Shown: positions 25,339 to 38,640 of the stretch, one piece after another
Layout of the letters: every line of letters starts with the position of its first letter
How positions within the stretch are numbered: the stretch's first letter is position 1
Assembly: GCA_028023455.1 (NCBI GenBank)
Contig: JAQFVV010006294.1
Coordinates: 3,873,001 to 3,937,000, forward strand
Direction of reading: 5' to 3'
Source: Epiperipatus broadwayi
Taxonomy: Eukaryota > Onychophora > Udeonychophora > Euonychophora > Peripatidae
DNA: 64,000 bases
Program-made: the position numbers and the translations under genes
Notes under the pieces: model-generated
Databases searched by the model: none
Seen by the model: only the letters and a program-made list of their open reading frames with translations
Told to the model about the DNA's origin: nothing

Positions 25339-25438
25339 CTGTAATAATAAACATTTTTAAAAATTGGATACTATTATTAAATAAGCACAAATTAGTAGTA
25401 ACAAAGTTATTAAAAACATAAATAAATAAAAACATTAC

Positions 25439-25606
25439 TTCAAGAGATGATGCTTTCTGCTGACAAATATCATCATTGAGAGAAGTGAGATGAGAAAACA
25501 ATTCTTCTACTCTTTCCTCATGCTGAATGGAAAGGTGAACATCCGGATATACAGATTCATGGAATTTTTCTTCTTTCTGGCGAATTTCTTTTTGAAGTGT
25601 TTCTAT
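25439..25606 (-). CDS. Coiled-coil gene, exon C
   Basis: The minus-strand exon has an acceptor ending ATTAG and donor GTAATG. It is 168 bases, exactly 56 codons in phase 0, beginning IETLQKEIRQKEEKF and ending QQKASSLE. After a short non-heptad segment around ESVYPDVHLS, which may be a break in the rod, the coiled coil resumes. It joins exon 47399-47950 upstream across a 21.8-kb intron holding the hAT element and several fold-back repeats. Confidence 0.82.
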
Positions 25607-25854
25607 CTAATATTCCCATACATACCCAAAAAAAAGAAAAGAGATATCAATTAAAAATATAATTACATCATGCAAATATTATGTTATAAATGTTAAAATA
25701 TATGTTTGAAAGCAAAAATTAATTTCTTTTGATCACTTCATTTGCAAAAACTTATTACCTCATTTTATAAAAAGATAGAGTAGTTTACTTTTTAAAATTT
25801 AATTAGTTTTAAAATAACACTAAATAAATATTTTCCTGAAGGTTTGTGAAGATG

Positions 25855-26048
25855 GTGTTGTAGCTGTATGTTTATATTAGACTACTTCCATCATCTAATA
25901 TGCATATTGAATGTCTCTAGAGACCTGTTTGATGTGCTATTACTAACAGTTGAGTGTATTTGGAATATTTAAATAAAGTTAAATTTTTCTAAAGACATTC
26001 AATACACATATTAGATGATGAAAATAGTCCAATATAAACATACAACAC
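25855..26048. repeat. Fold-back MITE (~194 bp)
   Basis: The left arm 25855-25918 (TATGTTTATATTAGACTA and CATCTAATATGCATATTGAA) is an inverted copy of 25987-26048. The spacer is about 70 bases. There is no coding capacity. Confidence 0.75.
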
Positions 26049-27249
26049 TAAATAAAACCTTTTTGTTTTGCCAATAAAAGTTATTATATTATTGAAACTA
26101 AATTAAAAAACATTTATTCAGAATAAACAAGAGAGCTAGTCCTTACTAATATCACAGGATAAACCATAATCTTATGAGTATGAAAATTTATGAAAGTGAA
26201 TATGCATATAGTAAACACAATATGATCCAAAATAAAATAAAAAACTTCATTACGATTATTCAAATGTAAATTCTTGCAATTTCAAACTGTACTAATAACC
26301 AATCTATAATACAGTAATGATTTATTAAAAATATTTTAGTATTCGTAAATTAGCATTTATTATTTTTAAGATGTTAATATAAATCTTGAAACTGACAAAT
26401 AAATAATAAATCCAAAAACATATTCACACTTCAAAACAATTATATAAGCAGATTATTTCTAAAACATGAGAATATTAAATTTTGACTCGCGCTGAAATAA
26501 AATTTATTTACATATAAATATGAGCTGTACTGGAAATAATAAAAAATGAAAAGTTTTACCAAAGAACAAATTTATTTGAGAATATTTAGATTAACCAGTT
26601 AAACAAATTCATGCATAATGAACAACAAACATTTTATTTGCTAGGCAGAAAATATACATACATTTAATGAGAGGCTTGGGTCACACATAAAGTATATAAA
26701 TGATATTCCAATTCTTGCATGATGCACTATTGCATTAATTGTTAGACTTGATGTTTGTGATAATTCTAAACTTTGACTGAATCTGCTTATTACATTTTGT
26801 TTCAATAAATCATTTACTTATTGCACTTTCTTCAAAAAATTTATGGTGACTAAAAGAAAAAATAAAATCATAGATTTGTGCCACCAATATCACCTATCCA
26901 TATTCAGAGAAAACTCCTAATTTATCTTTAAGCTATTATTTTTATTTTGAATAAAAGTTGTTAAAATAAAATGTATATACTACATATGCTGAACATTTTC
27001 TGAAATGTCATACATACTAACAATAAAATTCAAATCTACAAAATTCATATTTAATTATAATTTTATTAATTTTCAAGTTTTCTATAGTAAGCAAAATATA
27101 AATTATGATTTTCAAAATATATTAAAATCAATTCTACAACCATACCTCTTTCAGAATTTTAATTATTCATAATTTTTCATGCTGTCATTCACTTGATGTC
27201 TTCTATTACTATAAGCTGACTGAATTATTACTCCGCTGTAACCATAACT
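26049..27249. other. Intron sequence, nothing recognisable
   Basis: AT-rich non-coding DNA up to the hAT insertion. Confidence 0.45.
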
Positions 27250-30098
27250 GTCTATAACAGGGATCGGCAACCTATGGCACCCGTGCCATGCTTGGCACGC
27301 CAATGATTATCAATGGCACTCGGAATAAATTGTAGTAAAAAAATATTTTTTAATTACAGTGTCTTTTTTTTTTGCTTTTACATTCAACATGTAAATTATT
27401 TATCAGAAAATAACACACTTGACTTCATTTAAAAGATACTTTTGTTTGCAAGCGAAATAAATTCTACACATTCACATTTTACTTCTGATAATATTAAAAA
27501 ATGAGATCGTAATCTAAATAAAAAGCTTATTACATTATCAATTCTAGAAAGCTATTTTCGATAGTTGAATGGTAAATAATCGATGCTCATTGGTGGCGCT
27601 TCTTTCGAAAAAGAATAAATATGAAAAAAGTGATTATACAGAAAATGGATTATTGTTTTTTATGCTGGGTTTGGGAAAAGATAAGGGGGATTTAGATATA
27701 AAGGCCATAGAGTTGACAAAGATTATGTTGTGGAAATAGGATGGAGCAGAATATGGGAAAACTTAGACTGGGGAATGGAAAATAAAGTGGCTAACAGGTT
27801 TCTCTGGGCATAATTGTTGAGAGATTCGTGACGTCGTTTAAGGAGAAGCTACAGTACATCACATCACAGCACATCTCGTGGCTTTCTGACTGAGAGATTC
27901 CCAAAATATCCCACAAAAGACAAAAACGTGATATTCGCTCTTTTCAAGACTCTTGGACAAATGAATATGGATTTGTACAGCAAAAAGATCGTGCTGTGTG
28001 TACATTATGCTGTGAAAGTATTGTGTGTCGTACCTCAAGTGTACAAAGACATTCTCAAACTAAACATGTGTTCATGTTTAAAAACTCAGATGAGAAAAGT
28101 GAAGCTATAAAAAGAGCTATTTCTGCCTTTAAGAAACAAACTACTTATTTTAGTCATATAATTGGAACCCAAAATAAAGCCACGGAATTGTTATACAATT
28201 GCTCATTGTGTGGCTTCCAAAGGCAAACCTTTTACAGATGGACAATTCATCAAAGAAACGTTTTTGAAAAGTGCTGAAATTTTATTCAGTGATCTACCAA
28301 ATAAACAAATACTGTCTCGAATTCGAGAAATACCACCTTCTGCAAGATCAATTCAAAGAAGAATAACTGACATGGCCGAAGATGTAACAACAAAGCAGAA
28401 AACCAGTTTACAACAAGCTATTGCATTCAGTGTTGCTGTTGATGTAAGCACTGATATAAATGATGTGGCACGCCTAGCAATAGTTGCAAGATATTGTGAC
28501 AACAATCATATTTATGAAGAATTGTGTTGCTTGATTCCTCTTACTGGTACAACTAAGGGACATGATATTTTCACTGCATTTTTCAATTATTTTGAAAATC
28601 AGAAAATTGACATAAATAAAATATTTAGTGTTACTACTGATGCCAGCCCTGCAATGGTCGGAAAGGAAAAGGGATTTGTTAAACTTCTTGAAAATCATCT
28701 TAAACATCGAATATTGAGTTTCCACTGCATTATACACCAGGAAAATTTGGTTGCAAAAATCTCATCACAATGCTTGAATTCTGTAATGGACACTGTCATT
28801 AAAATAATTAATTTCATACTTTCTCCTTCATTAACACACAGGCAATTTAAATCCCTTTTGCAAGCAATGTCTTGAACAGGTTTATATCATGTCTGAAAGA
28901 AATCAAGATATTTCTTGATGAAAAAAAAACAACATCCGGAAATAAATGATGAAGACTGGTTATGCAAACTGATGTTTCTGACTGATATAACTCAACACCT
29001 GAATGAGTTAAACTTGCATTTGCAAGGAAAGGGTCAAACAGTACTAGAACTTTTTGAATATTGGAAAGGATTTGCATTAAAATTAGATATATTTTACCAT
29101 GATATTACCACTAATACCTACAAGTACTTCCCAAATGTAAAGGCCTATGCAAATCAATTTAATGTTAACAAAGATGAACTTCAAAAATACATTGAAGCTC
29201 TCAGAGAAGAATTTTCCAAACGATGTGAAGACTTCCAAATACACACACCCATATTTTTTTTCCTCATTAGACCTGACTTAATTGATTTAAAGATGACTCC
29301 ATTTGATTTATCTCTTTTTGAGTGGATGGATATTGATAGTTTTGAAATGGAATTAATCGAATTAATGTCATCAGAATTGTGGAAAACTAAATTTCTAGAA
29401 TTACAAAAAACTCTTGTTAGGGAACTGTCTAGAAAAGTCAGCTGTCATTCTCAATTGTTGGATATCATTACCTGAAAGATTTAATTCTTTGAAAAAAACT
29501 GCTTGTGCTCTGCTTTCGGCATTTGGTTCAACTTACTTATGTGAACAAATTTTCTCACATATGAAAAATATTTTGAGTTCACAAAGAAATTGCCTAACAC
29601 CTGAACATTCAGAAGCATGTGTGAAGCTAAAAGTGTCCAATTACATACCTGACATTGAGCAATTGAGCAAAGAGGTACAAGGGCAAGGTTCACATTAATT
29701 TATTTTAATAATAAAAAATGGCTAATCATATTAGAATTCATAATATTTTTTTCTTATTTAAATTATATATTTTGTATAGGTAAAAAATTGTAATTTATAA
29801 TATATATTTTTAATAAGCACGTTAAAAATTAAAAAAGGTACTTTTCACATGATTCTAAGTATTTTAAAATACTGAATGACCAATAATATAAGATCCAGTT
29901 ATAATAGACTTCAAAAGTATATATTACATAGTAGTATATATTATATATATAATATTATATATAACTTTGAAGCCCATTATAACTGAACCAATTTTGATAT
30001 TATAATAAGACTGGTAAAATCATGTCGGCACGCGGTATAACATTGTAACATAGGTTTGGCACCATGCTACTAAAAGGTTGCTGACCTCTGGTCTATAA
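27250..30098 (+). mobile_element. hAT-Charlie DNA transposon, structurally complete
   Basis: The element runs 27258-30090 (2833 bp). Its ends are CAGGGATCGGCAACC and GGTTGCTGACCTCTG, imperfect inverted repeats of the hAT-Charlie type. It is flanked by a perfect 8-bp target duplication GTCTATAA (27250-27257 and 30091-30098), the size expected for hAT. Subterminal TTGGCACGCC/GGCACGCGG-like stretches are present on both sides. The transposase inside is broken, so any recent movement would have needed an enzyme from another copy. It lies antisense to the host gene in its 21.8-kb intron. A small nested palindrome sits at 29893-29993. Confidence 0.93.
27928..29698 (+). pseudogene. hAT transposase remnant (BED zinc finger, ZBED/GTF2IRD2-like)
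   Basis: Transposase-like pieces occur in order but in different frames. A BED-type zinc finger with CTLC and HSQTKH ligands lies at about 27996-28070. The catalytic core follows at 28180-28875 (VDVSTD, TTDASPAMVG, CIIHQE, which are typical of the ZBED5/GTF2IRD2 lineage of Charlie elements). Then come a middle segment (28915-29475) and the C-terminal hAT dimerisation region (29414-29698, with STYLCEQIFS). Breaks: a frameshift near 28180-28195, stops near 28873 and 28890-28920, and another frameshift near 29410-29480. It is not functional as it stands. A hAT transposase cuts and pastes by binding the terminal repeats. Confidence 0.9.
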
Positions 30099-33000
30099 GA
30101 TACATGAAGCTACAAAATGACTGAAGCAAATATTTATATCACATTTATGGTTGGAAGTCTAAGTAGCATATTCTGAAAGGTAGTATCAGAGAGTAAATCT
30201 ATATCTTGTCTCGATTTAATTACTCCTAATCTCTGTGATAATTTCTCTTAATGACAAATTCAAGAAATATGAGTTCTTCCTCTTTTGTTATTACACAGTC
30301 TTACATTAGTCAAAATGCAAGAGTATTTTAATAATTAAAATAAAACTAACAAAAATTTTCCAGGTAATTAATTATAAACATCTTTAAGTGATGATCTAAA
30401 AAAATTTTGCAAAACAGAATTTCAGATTATTAAAAAAATAATAACATTATCGTTCAACTACTCAGAAATGATACTCAGGCACTAAAATGATATTCTAATT
30501 CCATTTAATGTAACTTTTATATATTTTTTTTACTTTCCTCGATGAGAATCAATACAGAAAACTTTGGCTTGTGACTCAATTATTGAATCATTATTCTAAA
30601 CTGCATAGGGTTTTAAATTATTAAACTTTCAATTATTAAATTTAAACATTGACCAACTATAAAGTTTTCTAATTTATGCTTTAAAATTTTTTTTATTCAA
30701 TTTAAATAAAATTTGTATATTCTTCCAAAATATTTTATTTATAGACTTCAATTATTTATTAATTATTTTGACTTTTATTAAAAAATTCATGTATATTTAT
30801 AAAATGCTTATAAATATAAAATGTTTGAATTATTAATTTAAAAAAAAAACTTTCTTCATTGAATAAATATTTTTAATAAAACAAATGAATAAGTAAGCAA
30901 ACTAATGCATCAAGTGATTTGTTATTAATACATATTCTTGTTATAGGCATACTGAATACTTCATTAGGACTTTTAGTAACTTTTATAACTCTAAAAAAAG
31001 TTTTTTTACTTAAAATAATTAATTATATCAGTAGTTATGATTTACGCCACATGTGGCCACGGGGTGATGCTGCAGTATCATCAACAACCAGTAAGAAGCC
31101 TGCAAGTGATAAACACTTTTTATCTCATTAAATTATTTATATATAAAAGTCATAATGATCAATATATAAAAGAGCAAACTGCAAACTAGAATATTTAATT
31201 ATTTTATATAATTTTAGAACATCCAAAAAACTTCATCTTTCCTTACAGCAAAAACTTAACCATTATTTAATTTATATATATATTTTAGAATCATTATTGT
31301 ATTATAATTATTTTATACCACTTCACTAACTTTGATATCTCTATTATAAGTTGTTTCAGTTTTAAATATATGCTAAGTTTATAAATAAAATAAAAACAAC
31401 AAAAGTAATTAGCTCTCTATTTTATTGCTTATTTCTTAATGAAAAATTACACTTATTATATTTAATCATTTTTGAGAATCTTCATTAATTTAAAATGAAC
31501 TATTCTTTATCATGTTACTTATTGTATATATTCATGTTCTTAAAAGCAAATTGGGATTGCTTAGAACACTAATAAATATCAATCATAGTTTATAATGCTT
31601 GACATCTTAACATAATTTATTCTAATATCATTTGTAAAAGTATATCAATAAAATTTAATGAAACTATTATATCATTAACTCTTAAGTTAATTTTCTTTTC
31701 TAAGCTTTACTGAATTTTTCCAGTATGGCTGAGGTTACAGTTGTATACAATTCTTCCCTAAGCAATTTTTTTCTCTCTTCTAATCAATGATTAAACAGCA
31801 TAATGATCTTATAAATATTCTCACTTTCAACTTTCCTATCAATTTACATTTTTATCTTCTATTTTTCATTCCATAATTATTTTTTTTGCGTGAAACATTC
31901 ACAATGTATATAACTGAAAATCACTGCATCAAACATCAGTTTCTGACTACAATAGTAACTCTTATTTCAAAGTTGTAAACATTCTCATATTTTAAAAAAC
32001 TTCTATGTGCATTCATTCTTCTTGGATAATCTAACTTCTACTTATTTTATTAATATAGTTTTCATACTTTAATATTACTTAAAACTGATCTCATTTGATT
32101 TGTGCTGAATAAGAATCAATTCCAAATTACGTATGTAATTCCCAAGTCAACTGTTCTCATTATTATCTCGTTTATTTATTTCTTGTTCATATGTATTTAT
32201 TGCTTTTTTAACTGCAATTTATATAACAAAATTGCCTCTTAAAAATAAATATGTGATAAAAATATGCTCTTATATAAACATAATAATCAAATAATTTGCT
32301 GTTCAGAAATTAATAAGAAGTTTGAGGAGTTAAAGTGTTAAAAATGATCTGTGATTCATGGACCTTCAGTTCCAGTCTGCTCTTTATCATCGCACCAAAT
32401 CTTATTTAATTATTACAATGAAGACATTAAAAAAGATATACTGTCTCCAGTCTTGTATAATTGATTATGAGTTTAATAACTTTTAAGTGCCACATTCCAT
32501 CTGGCTAATAAATTAATTTCACTCTGAATTATCAACAATGTTGACAAAGTTATGCTTATAAACATCAGAACTATCAAGAATAGATGGGCTCATTCTATTC
32601 TTGCTTTGTTTAAAATTTAGAATGCTTTTAATTCATAGCCTTGGGTAAGGTGATTTACTCCTTTTGTTTACACACACACACGCATATATATATATATATT
32701 GTAACCCTGTGCTATTGGACATTGTCCTATTCAGCTGTTTAACTTATATGTTCATGCTATTTTTTTTTTTTAAAAAAAAGGAAATAAATAAGAGAAGACG
32801 ATAAAATTTATTGTAAAAATAAAATATGTAAGGATTATGATATCTAAGTTTTGGTTTAATTGATATAATTAATGTATTCAAGTAAATATAAGTACTAAAT
32901 ATAAAATCTGTAATGACTTAAAAGTTATTAGAATATGTAGCTCTAACAATTAATTAATAAGTTGGCTTTTAAAAGAAAAATTAGGGTTTAGTTTATGCTT

Positions 33001-34350
33001 GGTTTTATAGAGAATGAAAAGTAAATAAAGTTAGATATAATATAAGACTGAGTGAAGTTAATTTTCATGCTTAAGAAATTGTAAGCTAGTTAATGGATTT
33101 AGTTATGTCATAATATCATTGTTAAATTAGTTTTTCAAGTTGATTAATAATTTATTTAAATAATTATAGTATTAGAGTTCAACAGATTTAAATAAAGTTA
33201 GTGTATTTAAAATAAATATTAAAGTTAATTAAAAATGCACAAATTAACTATTAAACAGAGTAAATTAGAAAGTATGTAATTTTCTGTATGTGTGTGTATG
33301 AAGTTATATGCATGCATGGTGGTTTACTAAAATGTTATTTGCTACAAGTTAAATTAATTTTAGTTTATTAATTATTTAAAAATAAATGAATGATTAATTT
33401 AATATTGAAAGTGTTTAAAATAAATAGAGCTTCTTAAAAGTGATAATTTAAAATAATAAATGAATTATTTATTCTATTGGGTTTTTTTTTTTAATTAAAT
33501 AATTAATAAAAGTAAATTTCAACTTCTGGAAAGTTTTAAATTATCATGTGGTAATTAAAAAGTAGATCAATATTATATAATTTTTAATTTATTTCTGTAT
33601 TGTCATTTACATATTTTTAAATAGAAGTCAGATTTTTAGGTTTGGTTAATTAAAATGCCTATCAAAGTAATAAGTATAGAAGTACAAGATTTTTCAGTGT
33701 GTGTGTATTGTTGGTGCTTGCTCTTTCAACTGAACTCTTATTCCAAGAATCCTCAACAAGAAGACAGTAATATTTAATTTCAATTTGTTTATTCTAAATT
33801 TAAGTGTTAATTTTGTATAAATCTTTTGTTTCTTAAGTAACAATGCGTTGCTAGAAAAAAAAAAAAGGTATTGAGTTTTTCCTATACCTTAACCTAATCT
33901 AAAGATTTCTACAGAAAATAACAAAATGCCTAAAGAAAATTACCTTTTATTAATTCACTTTATCCAACCATGCTTGAACAGAAAATTACAAGGTGAAAAG
34001 GTAATATGTTTTGCATTATTTTTCAAAGCTATAATGAACATTGTACTGGACCATTCCTATTTAATATTTCTTATTTTTAGTAAAGTAAAATTCAAACGAA
34101 TTGTTGAGAGACTTTTGAAATTCAATTTAAAGATAAAAAAATGCTTCAATGGAAATTGACATTAGTTAATTTAAAAATACGCAACTCCTAACTACTTAAA
34201 TGATAATTTCATTTTTAAGTGTTATCTTGATAAAGATTTTAAAATGCTGACTTGCCTATTTCATAAACTAAGATGAACTTTATTTTGAGATAACTATATT
34301 AATGTTTTCAAGAAAACATTTAAAATATATGACTTCAATTCGTAACAATG
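30099..34350. other. Long intron stretch, AT-rich, with one microsatellite
   Basis: About 4.2 kb without a supportable gene. A (CA)n-(TA)n microsatellite lies at 32670-32699. Several ORFs near 60-77 codons have no family resemblance and AT-driven composition. Confidence 0.5.
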
Positions 34351-34602
34351 TTTACTACTATTACACAATGCTTTATTTACCACACTCTTTTACAGTTTAC
34401 AATTTTAATTACCCCAACAATCTTCTTCGGAACCTTTATATCTCCTAACTTCAACTGCTAAATTCAAATTTTAGACATTTTTAAAATTTGAATTTAGCAG
34501 TTGAAGTTAGGAGATATAAAAGTTCTGAAGAAGATTGCTGGGGTAATTGAAATTGTAAACTGTAAGAGGGTGGAAAATAAAGCATTGTGTAACAGTCATA
34601 AA
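34351..34602. repeat. Fold-back MITE, family member 2, with a palindromic centre
   Basis: The arms match family member 1 at 19.5 kb (ACTACTATTACACAATGC, CTTTATTTACCACACTC, CAATCTTCTTC). The centre (about 34432-34522) is itself palindromic around CTAACTTCAACTGCTAAATT, so almost the whole 250 bp pairs with itself. The downstream flank ATGGATGATTTAGTATTATA is also shared with member 1, so the true end may be further out at about 34650. Confidence 0.8.
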
Positions 34603-36058
34603 GTCCATGGATGATTTAGTATTATATGATATACATTTGGCAATACAATAAGATTAGTCATAATAATGTTATGAAATATAAAAATGAACTATTTAAATTG
34701 CTGACTTTTAAAATGAATAGCAATTTCTTAATTGCTGTCATTAAGGGTTCTCGAATGTATAGAAAATATATTTAAAAGTATTTAAAATATTCTTTAAAAG
34801 TGAAAAAACTGTTCATTTCCCAACATATAACCATGGACAAATTTAATGAAAGTATTTCTAATAATGTTTGCTGCTAGAAGTAAATATATATTGTACCAAG
34901 ATCACATTCGTACATACATCTAATTGTGTCTAAAAAAAAAAAATTATTATTAAAATAAAATGCAGTTTGTTTCGAAACATAAAATAAAACGTCAAAAAGT
35001 TTCTTGAAATAAAAGTTACAATCAATTAAATTAAGAGGAGGGAGGAGGTTTGCTTTATAAATGTCGAACTAAAAGTTTTAAGTTTAAAGAGTTTTTTTGC
35101 TAGAAACAATTAATTCATAGTTATGCAAAATTAAAAGAAGTTAGAGTTTTTTATTATTAATTAGTTGAAATATAACTTAAAGTTTAAAAATATAAATCTC
35201 CTTTTATTTAAGTTAAAGAAAAAAAGTCATCTTAAAAACTAAATAGTGAATTGAACTTAAATTATATATGTGTGTAAATGATGAATGAATGTGAGCCTGT
35301 TTATAAAATATATGTGCGATTGTAAATATAATAAATGTATGCGTATTAAATTTTAAAAATAAATGATATAGAAAATTATCATTAAAAAACACAGCGATGG
35401 CTATTAAGTTAAACAAAAAACAACACTATGTTTGTGATGGCTGCTAATTAACATTTCCAACAACAGGATTAAAAGCTTATCTCAAGGAATGCAATTAAAC
35501 ACAAGGAAGGAATTTCGACAACAGATAATACTGGCAGACATCAAAACAACAACAGGCCTTAAGTATAAATAGTTCAGATCAGTTCAATTGAGATTGTGCA
35601 GTTGAGATTAAATCAGTCAATAATGCAGTTTTAAAAAAATATCGGAAACATACGACTTTCTCCAGCCTGAGTCCAGTAAAGCAGCAACCTGCCCAGAATA
35701 GAAAAATGCCTGCATAACAACTTGAAGAATCGCCGTCAATATTTAACTGTCTCCAAGAATGGTACAAACTTCAAATGTAACCAGTTAGAAATATTTCATT
35801 AGAAGCAGCAAACAGCAAGAAGTACCCATGTTCTAAAATCCTAGGTAATAACATTTTTCTTATCCTCATTTCTAAAGTAGCCATCACATTCGTAAAGCCT
35901 CCCAGAGTCAAGTACTATGAACTCTATAGCATATATAGACAAACTATTGATGTGTGTGAATTAATATGTGTGTGATCATTATACCAGTATCATATTAGTT
36001 AAATAAGATTTATAAAAGTATTTAAATATATAACTTTCAACCATGTGTTAGAATATAT
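34603..36058. other. Intron sequence, nothing recognisable
   Basis: AT-rich non-coding DNA. Less AT-rich at 35420-35800 but with no homology that I recognise. Confidence 0.4.
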
Positions 36059-36317
36059 TTGTAAAAACTTTATTATTTGTGCTAATATTACGAATACACA
36101 TGCATATATAATTTTCCATCCATATTTGCATATTTAATCTGTCCTATTTTGCATATTTGAACTTTGTGAAAACGAAGGTTATACCTTTGAAAGCGCTAGA
36201 AGAAATCAATAAAAATTTGTCATTTATTTATTTGATTTGATTTATTTATTTATATATAGTCGAATTATATATGCATGTGTATTCTTAATATTAACACAAA
36301 TATTAAAGTTTTTACAA
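36059..36317. repeat. Fold-back MITE (~259 bp)
   Basis: TTGTAAAAACTTTATTATTT and ACACATGCATATATAATT in the left arm (36059-36116) are inverted in the right arm (36264-36317). The interior contains CCTTTGAAAGCGCT, whose reverse complement AGCGCTTTCAAAGG also lies inside another fold-back element at 60.5 kb. Confidence 0.75.
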
Positions 36318-36878
36318 GTATTTAAAATGAGCATAATAAATGTTAATTAAAATAAATTGTCTTTTAAACTTAAGCATAATTTTGTCGGTCAATTCTTTTG
36401 CCACTAATTAAAACAATAATTTGTTATTGATTACAAGTAGCTGAGCTAATCATGGGTATCTTGGGCATTGAATTAGTGGCCATGGTTTAAAACGCGTTAT
36501 TTATCCTCTGTATAAGTAACTGGCACCCATGTTTACACAAAACAAAAAAGTGCTTTGAATGTGGTGTTGAATTCAACAGTCGAGAAGAAATTTGTTTCCT
36601 TCAAATGTGGTCAGTTAGATATATTTCACAGGTATATCTGCTGGCTTGGATTCAGGTGCTCTTTGAGAACTCTCTTCTCTGCCTAAGGATCGTGGTGGAG
36701 CAATACGTAAATTGCAAAGAATAATATTGTACTATATTTTAGTCATATAATTTTGTTTTCCTAAGATAAATTTATTTAAAGAGTTAAAGTAAATATTGTG
36801 TTTACTCCAGCAGAGATTTATTTGTCTTTTTAATTATTTTCTGGTAAACCATCCACCCAGTACAATATATATATATAT
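36318..36878. other. Intron sequence, nothing recognisable
   Basis: No feature supported. Confidence 0.4.
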
Positions 36879-37831
36879 AAGTATAGAGGATTTGAACTCA
36901 GATTTTCAAGCACCCTTCAATTATCCACACTATCTCATACAACTGATATACATGACCATACACATGTAGAAAAGATTAATAATCACCAATATGCGTATTT
37001 CATGCTAAACCAGCACTCATCAGTTGGTCCAGATTATCATCTCCCACACATATATATAATCAATGCTCAGTTTATATTAAGATAGCAAATCTTCATACTT
37101 TAATGGACAGATGTCAATCTACTGCAACCTCCAACTTTTCAGCCATCCATATCATTGAAAATCTGATGATGAAAACTTAAATCCTATGCTGATGCTAATA
37201 TTGTCATGCCCATGTTGACCTGAAGTCACTCTGACCCCTCATGTATAGGACAATATCCATTAAATACATATAAGAGGGATGGACAGGATACAAGCTTAAT
37301 ATGTAAATATTTGAAAACCAGGCACTCTTCACAAACCTGGGAGCTTAATTGTAAGTAAAGAGGATTTGAACTCAGATTTTCAAGCACCCTTCAATTATCC
37401 ACATTATCTCATACAACTGATACACATCACCACACACATGTAGAACATGGGCATGGCAATAATATTAGCATCAGCATAGGATTTAAGTTTTCATCATCAG
37501 ATTTTCAATGATATGGATGGCTGAAAAGTTGGAGGTTGCAGTAGATTGACATCTGTCCATTAAAGTATGAAGATTTGCTATCTTAATATAAACTGAGCAT
37601 TGATTATATATATGTGTGGGAGATGATAATCTGGACCAACTGATGAGTGCTGGTTTAGCATGAAATACGTATATTGGTGATTATTAATCTTTTCTACATG
37701 TGTGTGGTCATGTGTATCAGTTGTATGAGATAGTGTGGATAATTGAAGGGTGCTTGAAAATCTGAGTTCAAATCCTCTATACTTACAATTAAGCTCCCAG
37801 GTTTGTGAAGAGTGCCTGGTTTTCAAATATT
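36879..37831. repeat. Nested inverted-repeat element (~950 bp)
   Basis: The left arm 36879-37216 is an inverted copy of 37444-37784 (about 340 bp, few mismatches). In the 227-base spacer, 37305-37443 is a second sequence that also pairs with the right-hand end (37691-37831), including GGATTTGAACTCAGATTTTC. The right arm can therefore pair with two alternative partners. The minus-strand ORF at 37578-37826 is a by-product. No transposase. Probably a fold-back DNA element that duplicated one terminus. Confidence 0.8.
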
Positions 37832-38399
37832 TATATATATATATTGCAACAAGCTATAGCTAATTTTTTGAATCAACTTATGAGTGAATAAATGGATCCA
37901 ATTCTTTTGCAGAAATTGTTTGTTAAATGATGCTAATTTATATCATTTGTCTCCAGAAAATCATATATACAAATGAGATAAGATACAGAAGTGTTGCTTC
38001 TAAAAATAATTCGCCAGTAAGAGGATATTGTTCTCCTGCATTGGATAGCTCACTGTGGAGGGATTCAGATAAAGAACTATGGGTGGTTTTTTTTTTTAAA
38101 AAAGATAATAATAATTTATTATTTTTATTATTATTATCTTATATTATTTTAATATTATGCCAAGGTGTTTTCTGTAATTATATAATTATGCATTTACTCT
38201 CATGATAGAGAAGGTAAAATTATACTTTTTTTTTTGTTGGCTTAAAGCCAATTATGTGGTATACATGTCCAGATAAAAAAACATATTGTTTTACATTTAT
38301 GAGTAGTATTTATTAATACTTTATTTATTTCTTTATGGTAAACAGCCATGGTTCACAGAAGCTCATAAGTTTTTAATTATTATATTACAATAATTCCAT
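37832..38399. other. Intron sequence, nothing recognisable
   Basis: Short A/T tracts only. Confidence 0.4.
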
Positions 38400-38640
38400 T
38401 ATAAAGTTTTTCGTTTGTTTTACAATAGCGTGTTGAAACCGCCGGATGGCGTTATTTTTGTGATAGCGCACAGAAATATGCCGTTTAGGCAGCCTACCAC
38501 CGCTAGCGAACGTTCTATTTCTAATGCATAAGCCTAGAAATAGTCCGTTTGGTACGGGTTGGCTGCTAGTGTCTATTTCTACGCTAATGCACAGAAACAT
38601 GACATTTAATCGGCCACAGAAACTATCGTGTCAGCTTACA
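38400..38640. repeat. CpG-containing short-repeat cluster
   Basis: CGCACAGAAATATGCCGTTT, CTATTTCTAATGCATAAGCC and ATGCACAGAAACATGACATT are variants of one motif repeated over 200 bases. The DNA is richer in CpG than its surroundings. The minus-strand 71-codon ORF here is unassigned. Origin unknown; it may be part of the same kind of element as the island at 20.2 kb. Confidence 0.4.
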
